Positions 34,498 through 46,602 of a stretch of 64,000 bases of DNA are shown here, piece after piece. Below the pieces are notes generated by a model. It made no database searches, was not told the origin of the DNA, and was given only the letters and a program-made list of their open reading frames with translations. Position 1 is the first letter of the stretch, and each line of letters opens with the position of its first letter. Origin of the DNA: Cherax quadricarinatus (Eukaryota; Arthropoda; Malacostraca; Decapoda; Parastacidae); assembly GCF_038502225.1 (NCBI RefSeq), contig NW_027195382.1:42501-106500 (forward strand). Reading direction: 5' to 3'. Made by a program: the position numbers and the translations under genes.

Positions 34498-37450
34498 GAT
34501 GCACACAGTCAACACACAACATCACCAGTACGATGTTCATCACACAGTCAACACACAACATCACCAGTACGATGTTCATCACACAGTCAACACACAACAT
34601 CACCAGTACGATGTTCATCACACAGTCAACACACAACATCACCAGTACGATGTTCATCACACATTCAACACACAACATCACCAGTACGATGTTCATCACA
34701 CAGTCAACACACAACATCACCAGTACGATGTTCATCACACAGTCAACACACAACATCACCAGTACGATGTTCATCACACAGTCAACACACAACATCACCA
34801 GTACGATGTTCATCACACAGTCAACACACAACATCACCAGTACGATGTTCATCACACAGTCAACACACAACATCACCAGTACGATGTTCATCACACAGTC
34901 AACACACAACATCACCAGTACGATGTTCATCACACAGTCAACACACAACATCACCAGTACGATGTTCATCACACAGTCAACACACAACATCACCAGTACG
35001 ATGTTCATCACACAGTCAACACACAACATCACCAGTACGATGTTCATCACACAGTCAACACACAACATCACCAGTACGATGTTCATCACACAGTCAACAC
35101 ACAACATCACCAGTACGATGTTCATCACACAGTCAACACACAACATCACCAGTACGATGTTCATCACACAGTCAACACACAACATCACCAGTACGATGTT
35201 CATCACACAGTCAACACACAACATCACCAGTACGATGTTCATCACACAGTCAACACACAACATCACCAGTACGATGTTCATCACACAGTCAACACACAAC
35301 ATCACCAGTACGATGTTCATCACACAGTCAACACACAACATCACCAGTACGATGTTCATCACACAGTCAACACACAACATCACCAGTACGATGTTCATCA
35401 CACAGTCAACACACAACATCACCAGTACGATGTTCATCACACAGTCAACACACAACATCACCAGTACGATGTTCATCACACAGTCAACACACAACATCAC
35501 CAGTACGATGTTCATCACACAGTCAACACACAACATCACCAGTACGATGTTCATCACACAGTCAACACACAACATCACCAGTACGATGTTCATCACACAG
35601 TCAACACACAACATCACCAGTACGATGTTCATCACACATACAGTCAACACACAACATCACCAGTACGATGTTCATCACACAGTCAACACACAACATCACC
35701 AGTACGATGTTCATCACACAGTCAACACACAACATCACCAGTACGATGTTCATCACACAGTCAACACACAACATCACCAGTACGATGTTCATCACACAGT
35801 CAACACACAACATCACCAGTACGATGTTCATCACACAGTCAACACACAACATCACCAGTACGATGTTCATCACACAGTCAACACACAACATCACCAGTAC
35901 GATGTTCATCACACAGTCAACACACAACATCACCAGTACGATGTTCATCACACAGTCAACACACAACATCACCAGTACGATGTTCATCACACAGTCAACA
36001 CACAACATCACCAGTACGATGTTCATCACACAGTCAACACACAACATCACCAGTACGATGTTCATCACACAGTCAACACACAACATCACCAGTACGATGT
36101 TCATCACACAGTCAACACACAACATCACCAGTACGATGTTCATCACACAGTCAACACACAACATCACCAGTACGATGTTCATCACACAGTCAACACACAA
36201 CATCACCAGTACGATGTTCATCACACAGTCAACACACAACATCACCAGTACGATGTTCATCACACAGTCAACACACAACATCACCAGTACGATGTTCATC
36301 ACACAGTCAACACACAACATCACCAGTACGATGTTCATCACACAGTCAACACACAACATCACCAGTACGATGTTCATCACACAGTCAACACACAACATCA
36401 CCAGTACGATGTTCATCACACAGTCAACACACAACATCACCAGTACGATGTTCATCACACAGTCAACACACAACATCACCAGTACGATGTTCATCACACA
36501 GTCAACACACAACATCACCAGTACGATGTTCATCACACAGTCAACACACAACATCACCAGTACGATGTTCATCACACAGTCAACACACAACATCACCAGT
36601 ACGATGTTCATCACACAGTCAACACACAACATCACCAGTACGATGTTCATCACACAGTCAACACACAACATCACCAGTACGATGTTCATCACACAGTCAA
36701 CACACAACATCACCAGTACGATGTTCATCACACAGTCAACACACAACATCACCAGTACGATGTTCATCACACAGTCAACACACAACATCACCAGTACGAT
36801 GTTCATCACACAGTCAACACACAACATCACCAGTACGATGTTCATCACACAGTCAACACACAACATCACCAGTACGATGTTCATCACACAGTCAACACAC
36901 AACATCACCAGTACGATGTTCATCACACAGTCAACACACAACATCACCAGTACGATGTTCATCACACAGTCAACACACAACATCACCAGTACGATGTTCA
37001 TCACACAGTCAACACACAACATCACCAGTACGATGTTCATCACACAGTCAACACACAACATCACCAGTACGATGTTCATCACACAGTCAACACACAACAT
37101 CACCAGTACGATGTTCATCACACAGTCAACACACAACATCACCAGTACGATGTTCATCACACAGTCAACACACAACATCACCAGTACGATGTTCATCACA
37201 CAGTCAACACACAACATCACCAGTACGATGTTCATCACACAGTCAACACACAACATCACCAGTACGATGTTCATCACACAGTCAACACACAACATCACCA
37301 GTACGATGTTCATCACACAGTCAACACACAACATCACCAGTACGATGTTCATCACACAGTCAACACACAACATCACCAGTACGATGTTCATCACACAGTC
37401 AACACACAACATCACCAGTACGATGTTCATCACACAGTCAACACACAACA
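34498..37450. repeat. 39-bp minisatellite (~75 copies)
   Basis: The unit contains ACACAGTCAACACACAACAT then CACCAGTACGATGTTCATC. It is almost uniform. The exceptions I saw are one substitution near 34662 (CATTCAAC) and a four-base insertion near 35635. Because 39 is a multiple of three, long frames stay open on both strands; none looks like a real gene. Confidence 0.97.
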
Positions 37451-37643
37451 GTATTGCATCAATAACCACTTTTTACATCATCATCACATCTATACAAAAT
37501 AACCAGCTTCTTCCATCTACTTTTACTACGGTTCCTTTATAACACTTTCTCCACTTTCAACATTATTCTGCTTGCTGATATCAGTCACATCGGCTGCTGA
37601 ATAATGATCTTGTATATCAGTTTTTTCAAAAGTAGACATGAAG

Positions 37644-37688
<45 letters not shown>

Positions 37689-37720
37689 CGCAGCTATTAT
37701 TATTATAATTATTATTATAT
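37644..37720. repeat. (AAT)n then (ATT)n
   Basis: AAT repeats are followed by CCGCAGCT and ATT repeats, a self-complementary arrangement like that at 1713-1840. Confidence 0.9.
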
Positions 37721-38356
37721 TTTTCTCAGTCGTTTTCATATTTTGTACATTACATGTACGGAGATAAATTAAAGTCGGCAGTCATTCATTACCTGGAAAG
37801 TGTAGTGCAGTTTTTATCTACAGGATAGTTACACTGAGAGGTGCATGACTCAGTATATATACACTGAGAGGTGCATCATTCTCAGTATATATACACTGAG
37901 AGGTGCATCATTCTCAGTATAGATACACTGAGAGGTGCATGACTCTCAGTATATATACACTGAGAGGTATCATTCTATATATACACTGAGAGGTGCATCA
38001 TTCTCAGTATATATACACTGAGATATATTCTATATATATACACTGAGAGCTGTATAGATACACTGAGAGCTCACTCAGTATATATACACTGAGATGCATC
38101 ATTCTCAGTATAGATACACTGAGAGGTGCATCATTCTCAGTATAGATACACTGAGAGGTGCATGACTCTCAGAATATATACACTGAGAGCTGCATCACTC
38201 TCAGTACACATACACTGACAGCTGCATCACTCTCAGTATATACACACTGAGAGGTGCATCACTCTCAGTACATATACACAGAGTTGAGTGACACTCAGTA
38301 TATATACACTGAAAGCTGCATCACTCTCACTATAAACTGAGAGGTGCATGACTTCC

Positions 38357-38450
<94 letters not shown>
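38357..38450. repeat. (TA)n tract
   Basis: 94 bases of pure TA, an expansion of the TATATA core of one minisatellite unit. Confidence 0.97.
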
Positions 38451-38453
<3 letters not shown>

Positions 38454-39257
38454 TGAGAGCTGCATGAATCTCAGTATATAAGCACAGAGATGCATGACTC
38501 TCAGAATATGTACACTGAGAGCTGCATCACTCTCACTATATATACACTGAGAAATGCATGACTCTCAGTATATATACACTGAGAATTGCATCACTCTCAG
38601 TATATACACACTGAGAGGTGCATCACTCTCAGTATATATTCACTGAGAGCTGAATGACTAAGTATATTTACACTGAATGCTGCATCACTCTCAGTATACA
38701 TACATTGAGAGATGCATGACTCAGTGTATATATATACTGAGAGCTGCATGACTCCCAGTATATATACACTGAGAGGTGCATCACTTTCAGTGTATATAAA
38801 ATGGGAGCTGCATCACTCTCAGTATATGTACCCAGAAGTGCATGACTCTCAGCATATATACACAGAGTTGCATGACTCAGTATATATACACTGAGACGTG
38901 CATGACTCAGTATATATACACTGAAAGCTGCATCATTCTCAGAATATATACACAGAGGTACACGACTCAGTATATATACACTGAAGTGCATGACTCAGTA
39001 TACATACACTGAGAGGTGCATGACTCAGTATACATACACTGAGAGGTGCATGACTCAGTATATATATACTGAGGTGCATGACTCAGAATATACTGAGAGC
39101 TGCATGACTCGGTATATATACACTGAGATGCATGACTCACTATACATACACTGAGAGGTGCATGACTCAGTATATATACACTGAGGTGCATGACTCACTA
39201 TACATACACTGAGAGGTGCATGACTCACTATACATACACTGAGAGGTGCATGACTCA

Positions 39258-39258
<1 letters not shown>

Positions 39259-39324
<66 letters not shown>
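39259..39324. repeat. (TA)n tract
   Basis: About 66 bases of pure TA inside the same array. Confidence 0.97.
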
Positions 39325-39325
<1 letters not shown>

Positions 39326-40183
39326 TGAGGTGCATGACTCAGTATATACTGAGAGCTGCACGACTCCCAGTATATATACACTGAGAAGACATCATTCTCA
39401 CTATATATACACTGAGAGGTGCATGACTCATTATATATACACTTAGAGGTGCATGACTCAGTAATATACACTGAGAGGTGCATCACTCTCAGTATATATA
39501 CACTGAGAGGTACACGACTCTCAATATATATACAATGACAGGCGCAAGATTTTCAGCATATATACACTGACAGGGGTATGACTCTCAGTATATATATACA
39601 CTTAGAGCTAGATGACTCATTATATATACACCGAGAGCTGCACGACTCTCAGTATATATACACTCAGAGGTGCATGACTGTCCGTATATATACACTGAGA
39701 GGTACATGACTCTCAGTATATATATACTGAGACCTGCATCACTCATTATATATTCACTGAGAGGTGCATGACTCTCAGTATATATACACTGAGAGGTGCA
39801 TGACTCTTAGTATATGTACACTGAGAGGTGCATGACTCTCAGTATATATACACAGAGCTCATCCCTCTCAGTATATGTACTCTGAGAACTGTATGACTCT
39901 CAGTATATATACACTGAGAGGTGCACGACTCTCAGTGTATATACACTGAGTATATATATTGAGTATATATATTGAGTCATGCACCTCTCAGTGTATATAC
40001 ACTGAGAGGTGCATGACTCAATATATATACACTGACAGGTGCATGACTCAATATATATACACTGACAGGTGCATGACTCAGTATATTTACACTGAGAGGT
40101 GCATGACTCAGTATATATACACTGAGAGGTGCATGACTCAGTATACATGCACTGAGAACTGCACGACTCTCAGTATATATATA

Positions 40184-40436
40184 GTGGGTACCACTCTCCT
40201 GTCTGCCCTTGTCATTCCCATTCTAGAGCTGGTTGAAGCACGGTCTGCTCTCTAGTGGCTTCTATTCTGCCTTGCTTACCGTGGAGTGCACTAATACCTA
40301 TTGTTGTACATAGTGTATATAGTGTACATAATTCTTTACTTGGTGAAGGATAATACAAGTCAAAAGTTTTTCTGCTGTGTATATTTTGCTCCCTTTACAC
40401 CCAGGATAACAGGCCTTTGAATTCCTGGGTTGTAAT
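40184..40436 (+). mobile_element. Partial LTR of the Gmr1-like family, inverted copy
   Basis: Near-identical to the reverse complement of 40662-40914 in the solo LTR. It starts at GTGGGTACCACTCTCCT and ends at GGGTTGTAAT. The 15 bases beyond its LTR end also match the flank of the solo LTR in inverted form, so it arose by inverted duplication and not by a separate insertion. Confidence 0.85.
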
Positions 40437-40452
40437 ATATGCAAAGAGTGAT

Positions 40453-40661
40453 AATACTATGCAATAGAGTGATGAAGCTCTCATCACTCATATATATAGT
40501 GTATATATACTGAGAGCTGCATCACTCAGTATATATATATGAGAGCTATATATATATATATATATATATATACTGAGAGCTGCATAACTCTCAGCGTATA
40601 TATACTGAGAGCTGCATCACTCAGTATATATACACTGAGAGCTTCATCACTCTTTGTATAT
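40453..40661. repeat. Remnant of the 30-32 bp array between LTR copies
   Basis: Several units of the CTGAGAGCTGCATCACTCAG type, with a (TA)n tract at about 40548-40572. Confidence 0.85.
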
Positions 40662-41089
40662 ATTACAACCCAGGAATTCAAAGGCCTGTTATCCTGGGTG
40701 TAAAGGGAGCAAAATATACACAGCAGAAAAACTTTTGACTTGTATTATCCTTCACCAAGTAAAGAATTATGTACACTATATACACTATGTACAACAATAG
40801 GTATTAGTGCACTCCACGGTAAGCAAGGCAGAATAGAAGCCACTAGAGAGCAGACCGTGCTTCAACCAGCTCTAGAATGGGAATGACAAGGGCAGACAGG
40901 AGAGTGGTACCCACAACACCTCTGCGACTGCTAAAACCATCTTCTCATTGGCTGGAACCTGGGTACTTATTGAACGATGGGGTCCCATCGTTAACCCTTA
41001 GTACCTGGTTCGCTGGTTGGGGGAGATATCCTTTCAATGAGGGTGTGTACGTGCGCCGAATATAGGTTACGTACTCTTTACATGGCACA
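40662..41089 (-). mobile_element. Solo LTR of the Gmr1-like family
   Basis: 428 bases, clearly homologous to the LTR at 5618-6042. On the minus strand it starts TGTGCCATGTAAAGAG and ends GGGTTGTAAT. It is flanked by GTATAT on both sides (40656-40661 and 41090-41095), consistent with a 5-6 bp target-site duplication. The flanks are TATATA-rich, so that match is weaker evidence than usual. No internal element sequence is present. Confidence 0.85.
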
Positions 41090-41765
41090 GTATATTTATA
41101 TACTGTACTCTGAGAGTTTATTTTATCTTAAGTTTAGGAACTAAAGTATTCTGGTGAAGAAGGTGCATAATGATGTATAAGCTGAAGATCCTAGAGTCAC
41201 TTATCAGTGATTCACGACTCGGTTTCAACATCTAGCAAGGCAAGCAGAAACCTGACGTTTCGTCCATTACTTTGGGAGAAACTTCGTGAAATGTGACTTA
41301 ATACAGATGACTAGTCAGTATCATTGTGTTGCAGAAGTTATTCGTTTGATGTGTGCCTCAGGCACCATACTCATCCCTAGGTTTTTTTTTTTTCTTTGAG
41401 TATGGTTGGCAGCCTCTGTCCCAAAGTCTATACTCGGTTTCCAGTCTTTTTACTCTTTCCCTCATCAGATGTAATCTTGTGACTCTATATGAAGCTCGAT
41501 TCCACCCCGTCCTCATCGTGTTCATTTCACATATTTACCAAAATGAGGCTGAAATATTTCCTTGCATCTCTGTAGCCCATCTATTTTTTTTTTTACTTTT
41601 ATTTGTGCCCCATCCTTCCCCTTGCCTCATCTATATGATTTATCGAATCATCTGATTATCTTGTGTGTGTGATTACTATAACATACATCTCTTATTTTGT
41701 GTTTATATGTTTAGTGTTTAATAAAAGAAGGAACCGTTTCGCCGACACTATAATCTCTTTCGAAC
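41090..41765. other. Unique-looking AT-rich spacer
   Basis: No gene is recognised. A short segment near 41250-41290 (CCTGACGTTTCGTCC then GAGAAACTTCGTG) looks like a repeat family end but cannot be assigned. Confidence 0.45.
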
Positions 41766-41828
41766 GTTTCCAACATCTTTTCCAATACCTCATTCCAAGT
41801 ATCTACCTCCACAACCACGACCATCAAG

Positions 41829-42176
41829 GACATTACCAGTAATAGACAGGACAAGCTTCCATCCTCTGTAGGGGTATACATAAACCCTTGTAATGACTGC
41901 GAAACATCCAGAGACCTCCAAACACGTATTTCAGAACACCAGTACGCAGGCAGATCTGACTATTCAAGGAATGGCTGTGTTCAACACCGAAATTCACACA
42001 ACCATTTAATCAACTACAGAAACGCAAGACTTATCGCCAGAGAAGACAACACTCAGTACCGAAGAATCCTGGAATTATCACTTATCTGTATATCCAACAA
42101 CTTCAACCAGAACAACGGCTTCTATAACATAGCTGAACCTCTTGCCAAGAAAATTCTTCATCGCTATCCCACATAA
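41829..42176 (+). pseudogene. Penelope-like GIY-YIG domain, YIG half deleted
   Basis: An uninterrupted 115-codon frame ends at TAA 42174-42176. It reads VGVYINPCNDCETSRDLQTR, then ISEHQYAGRSD, CVQHRNSHNHLINY, NARLIAREDN and YRRILELSLICI, and ends ILHRYPT. This is the C-terminal GIY-YIG endonuclease of a Penelope-like element. GVY stands for GIY, CNDC is the usual Cys pair, LQTRI and EHQ hold the conserved Arg region and RRILELSLI holds the catalytic-type Glu. Between CNDC and ETSRD the segment with the YIG-type triplet is missing (about six residues in related elements), so the nuclease is probably inactive. A decayed stretch upstream (41740-41828) may be the preceding linker; the RT domain is absent. 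Confidence 0.7.
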
Positions 42177-42256
42177 GAACATAAGAATGGAGGAATACTG
42201 CAGAAGGTCTACTCACATACTTATCCAATCTCTATTCCAAGCTACCCAAGGTATTA
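42172..42256 (-). mobile_element. Inverted LINE 3'-end fragment
   Basis: ACATAAGAACATAAGAATGG, then GGAATACTGCAGAAGGTCTA, resembles the reverse complement of the LINE end at 1640-1685. It lies just after the Penelope-like stop codon. Confidence 0.45.
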
Positions 42257-42364
42257 GACTCTATAACCCTGCTCGGTAGATTGTCACGTGCAGCATTCTC
42301 CACTGACACAGCATTCTCAACCTGACTTCATCCTATAAATACTCACGTACCTTCCACCCAGGTA

Positions 42365-42445
42365 GACCTGTTTGTGACTTGATAAAGCTCACTGTGTAGA
42401 CGAAACATTGTCAATAAAGGATCACATTATACTGCATGTGTGTTT
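42365..42445 (+). mobile_element. Penelope-like 3' end with hammerhead-like core
   Basis: ACTTGATAAAG, a short hairpin-like GCTC-ACTGTGTAGAC, then CGAAACATTGTCAATAAAGG. The signature (TGAT-A, hairpin, GAAAC-x-x-x-GTC, AATAAAG) resembles that in the composite element at 51074-51891. It contains an AATAAA poly(A)-like signal and probably ends the Penelope-like element. Confidence 0.45.
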
Positions 42446-42488
42446 ATACTGCCTTTGTGTCGGTATTTTATACCATTTATTTCCAGGG

Positions 42489-44480
42489 TAGGTAGTAGTG
42501 TGGTCTTGCTGGGTCTTGACAAAGTGGGTTTTGTAGGTAGTAGTGTGGTCTTGTTGGGTCTTGCTGGGTCTTGACACAGCTGCAGGGTACGTAGTAGTGT
42601 GGTCTTGCTGGGTCTTGTCACAGCTGTGTAGTGGTGTGGTCTTGCTGGGTCTTGACACAGCTGCAGGGTAGGTAGTGGCGTGGTCTTGCTGGGTCTTGAC
42701 ACAGCTGCAGGGTAGGTAGTGGTGTGGTCTTGCTGGGTCTTGACACAGCTGCAGGGTAGGTAGTGGTGTGGTCTTGCTGGGTCTTGACACAGCTGCAGGG
42801 TAGGTAGTGGCGTGGTCTTGCTGGGTCTTGACACAGCTGCAGGGTAGGTAGTAGTGTGGTCTTGCTGGGTCTTGATACAGCTGCAGGGTAGGTAGTGGTG
42901 TGGTCTTGCTGGGTCTTGACACAGCTGCAGGGTAGGTAGTGGTGTGGTCTTGCTGGGTCTTGACACAGCTGCAGGATAGGTAGTGGTGTGGTCTTGCTGG
43001 GTCTTGACACAGCTGCAGGGTAGGTAGTGGTGTGGTCTTGCTGGGTCTTGACACAGCTGCAGGGTAGGTAGTGGTGTGGTCTTGCTGGGTCTTGACACAG
43101 CTGCAGGGTAGGTAGTGGTGTGGTCTTGCTGGGTCTTGACACAGCTGCAGGGTAGGTAGTGGTGTGGTCTTGCTGGGTCTTGACACAGCTGCAGGGTAGG
43201 TAGTGGTGTGGTCTTGCTGGGTCTTGACACAGCTGCAGGGTAGGTAGTGGTGTGGTCTTGCTGGGTCTTGACACAGCTGCAGGGTAGGTAGTGGTGTGGT
43301 CTTGCTGGGTCTTGACACAGCTGCAGGGTAGGTAGTGGTGTGGTCTTGCTGGGTCTTGACCCAGCTGCAGGGTAGGTAGTGGTGTGGTCTTGCTGGGTCT
43401 TGACCCAGCTGCAGGGTAGGTAGTGGTGTGGTCTTGCTGGGTCTTGACCCAGCTGCAGGGTAGGTAGTGGTGTGGTCTTGCTGGGTCTTGACCCAGCTGC
43501 AGGGTAGGTAGTGGTGTGGTCTTACTGGGTCTTGACACAGCTGCAGGGTAGGTAGTGGTGTGGTCTTGCTGGGTCTTGACACAGCTGCAGGGTAGGTAGT
43601 GGTGTGGTCTTGCTGGGTCTTGACTCAGCTGCAGGGTAGGTAGTGGTGTGGTCTTGCTGGGTCTTGACACAGCTGCAGGGTAGGTAGTGGTGTGGTCTTA
43701 CTGGGTCTTGACACAGCTGCAGGGTAGGTAGTGGTGTGGTCTTACTGGGTCTTGACACAGCTGCAGGGTAGGTAGTGGTGTGGTCTTACTGGGTCTTGAC
43801 ACAGCTGCAGGGTAGGTAGTGGTGTGGTCTTACTGGGTCTTGACCCAGCTGCAGGGTAGGTAGTGGTGTGGTCTTGCTGGGTCTTGACACAGCTGCAGGG
43901 TAGGTAGTGGTGTGGTCTTACTGGGTCTTGACACAGCTGCAGGGTAGGTAGTGGTGTGGTCTTGCTGGGTCTTGACACAGCTGCAGGGTAGGTAGTGGTG
44001 TGGTCTTGCTGGGTCTTGACCCAGCTGCAGGGTAGGTAGTGGTCTTACTGGGTCTTGACACAGCTCTAGGGTAGGTAGTGGTTGGTCTGGGTCTTGACAC
44101 AGCTGCAGGGTAGGTAGTGGTGTGGTCTTGCTGGGTCTTGACCCAGCTGCAGGGTAGGTAGTGGTGTGGTCTTGCTGGGTCTTGACCCAGCTGCAGGGTA
44201 GGTAGTGGTGTGGTCTTGCTGGGTCTTGACACAGCTGCAGGGTAGGTAGTGGTGTGGTCTTACTGGGTCTTGACACAGCTGCAGGGTAGGTAGTGGTGTG
44301 GTCTTACTGGGTCTTGACACAGCTGCAGGGTAGGTAGTGGTGTGGTCTTGCTGGGTCTTGACACAGCTGCAGGGTAGGTAGTGGTGTGGTCTTGCTGGGT
44401 GACGACAGCTTGACACATAGCTGGGCGGCCAGCAGGGTAGGTAGTGGTGTGGTCTACCGAACTCCCACTGGGTCTTGACA
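42489..44480 (-). repeat. 44-bp minisatellite, left block (~45 copies)
   Basis: The unit contains GGGTAGGTAGTGGTGTGGTC, then TTGCTGGGTCTTGACACAGC and TGCA. Variant sites TCTTAC/TCTTGC and GACCCAGC/GACACAGC are mixed through the array. The first copies (42489-42640) and the last (44390-44470) are rearranged. Confidence 0.96.
44455..44468 (+). mobile_element. Stub of the 5' LTR
   Basis: TACCGAACTCCCAC is identical to the end of the 3' LTR at 53607-53620. The rest of the LTR is missing and the 44-bp array lies directly to the left. The next bases, TGGGTCTTGACACAGCTG, start with TGG as a primer binding site would, but they also match the 44-bp monomer. Confidence 0.65.
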
Positions 44481-46602
44481 CAGCTGCAGGGTAGCTCCAG
44501 CTACTCGCTCCCCTCACTCACCACCTCCAGCCTGCAAGCCTGTTGCAGCCGTTTCAAGCTTCCTGGCTTAGTTCGTGTGCTAATTGCTTCAATCTCCGAG
44601 GGGTTGACCCGGATTTTGCAATTAAGCCAGTCAGTAAGCCAGACTGTGGAAGTGAACGCCAGTCAGCCTATCATCCAGCCTGTCTCCTGTCATCCACCTG
44701 CTCCTCCGTGCTGTGTGCATCGTTTCACGTCTTCCAGTCAGCCATTCTCGTGGGGTAAGCCAGTCAGCCAACCCGTCTTCTAACCCAGCTGAGAGAGAGA
44801 ACTAAGCCACGCAAGTTCAGAGCCTCTGAAGTATCGTCTCATGTATCGCTTTGTGCTCCCAGATGGATGCTAAGAGTGAATTTCACCATCCCTGTGGTAT
44901 AGTGGCTTATCAAGCCACCTTCGTGGGTAGAGTGGAGTGCGCGCAGGAGCGCCAGCGAGAGTCACCTCACCCACCGCTATACACTCTCCCTCCACCAACC
45001 CACCACCAACCACCCACCACCAGCCACCCACCTCATCTACCTGTGGTTGTTTGCACCCTTGTACCGGGTCCTAATACTGTTTTGGCTCACATAATTGGTC
45101 AAGAGATGTAGCTGAGCGCCAACGATAAAGCCAATTATGCGAGTTCACCGAGAAAGCGCATTTCTTCACGACGACAGTGTGAGTGTCGGCGTCATCACCG
45201 CGCAGGACAACCTTCCTCGTCACCAGTCATCCTGTCTACTACTCCAGCCTTCAGCGATAATTTTCTGTTTAGAGACATTTTTCTTGCATTTAAAGACATT
45301 TGCGTGTGTGAGACATTTATAGTGAATTTCTTGTGTACTCTAAACCTTGTGTTTTCAGTGTAGACTCAATGTTTCTTTGACTCGTTATTTTACAATATTT
45401 TTCAGTGTTATCGCTCCTCTCATATTTTTTTATCTGTGTTTTTTTTATGCTCCTCTCTGTCTGTAGTAAGTATTATTGTGTAGTGTACCAGTCAGTCACT
45501 CTGTGTGAAGTGATTCATTTTTTTTTTGTGTATTCTTTCAGCGTTGTATTCTCCAGTAATTGTCATTGTATTTCATGCAGTGATATTCACCCCAGTATAC
45601 CAAATTGTCCATTTATTTCTATGTGTGTCTTTTTTCGTATGCCAGCAGTGTCTCATTCCTCTAATTTTTTCGCAGACTGTGTACCATTATTTTTGCCAGC
45701 AAATTTTTGTCGTATCAGTCACAGCAAGATTTTGTTGTAAGAATATACTAAAATAATGAATACGTGATTAAGTGTTGTGTGCCCTGCCACTGTAAGTGTT
45801 ACACTACCCGTTTTGTTCCTTTGTTTTATTTTTATTCATATTTTTATATTTCTTTGAACAAATTCACTCTTGATGCAATTTCAATTACTTTTAACGTAAA
45901 GTGTTTTCTTTACTCTGTTTGAGTAAATTGTTTTGTCTAATTTAAAATTAAGAGTTAAAGTGCTCAATCAGTTTTTTTCTTCATATTTTTATTTTATCAT
46001 TTAACCTGAGTTTTCCCAGTGACACTTTATTATTGCAGTGATTATTTCTACACCTTATTTTGTTGCACTTGTTCTGCAGTGAATTATTTTGTTGCACTTG
46101 TTCTGCAGTGAATTATTTTGTTGCACTTGTTCTGCAGTGAATTAATTTTTTATTGATATTTTTCTGCATTATTATTCGCAGTTCATTATTGCATCTTGTT
46201 TTTAATTTTCTTAATTTTCCTGATGCTATCTTGGCATTATATTTTAATTTTGTTTATGCATTCTTAGAAAATATTTAAATTTCCCAGTTAACAATTTAGT
46301 AATTTTATTTTATACTTTTTACATTCATTTCAAATTTTATTAATTAATTCCTTTATTAGCAAGAGTAAAGACAGCTCATTTTGCATTTAATTCAGTCTCC
46401 AGTAATATTTTTACTTGTATATTTCAATGTAATTTTTTCTAGTCCTTTACTTTGAGTTGTCCTTCCTCTTGCAGTGTATCTTAGACATTTTTTATTACTT
46501 CTTCAGAATTAGTTGCATCTCTTTTATTTCAATTCTAGCATTTTGTATCATTTTTATGGTTCATTATTTTTGCCTTATTTGTTCTCGTGCAACTTTGCCA
46601 TT
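44469..46602 (+). other. Long leader of the gypsy element
   Basis: About 2.1 kb without a convincing gene. The first 600 bases are C-rich with CCAGTCAGCC-like repeats. The part after 45240 is very T-rich. Small frames with ATG are present but none has a recognisable domain. The length is unusual for a gypsy leader and could include nested old insertions. Confidence 0.5.
46054..46142 (+). repeat. 29-bp direct repeat (3 copies)
   Basis: TTGTTGCACTTGTTCTGCAG with GAATTATTT, three times in tandem within the leader. Confidence 0.92.

Larger units (their letters stand above)
37848..40183. repeat. 30-32 bp TA-rich minisatellite
   Basis: Some 70 imperfect copies of CAGTATATATACACTGAGAG then GTGCATGACTCT, with or without the final CT. 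Many units are shortened. The unit ends are partly self-complementary (CTCAGTGTATATACACTGAG near 39997). Confidence 0.95.

Noticed and set aside
34204..37542. An 1,112-codon frame with a hydrophobic start and His/Ser/Thr repeats
   Set aside because: The start is chance AT-rich sequence and the rest is the 39-bp minisatellite; equivalent frames exist on both strands.
42422..44517. Pro/Thr-rich repeat protein on the minus strand
   Set aside because: Same explanation: the 44-bp unit read in three frames, repeated identically at 53.6-56.1 kb.
44889..44930. tRNA-Glu-like start (CCCTGTGGTATAGTGGCTTA)
   Set aside because: No T-arm with GGTTCGA and no closing acceptor stem follow; probably chance or a very short tRNA-derived piece.
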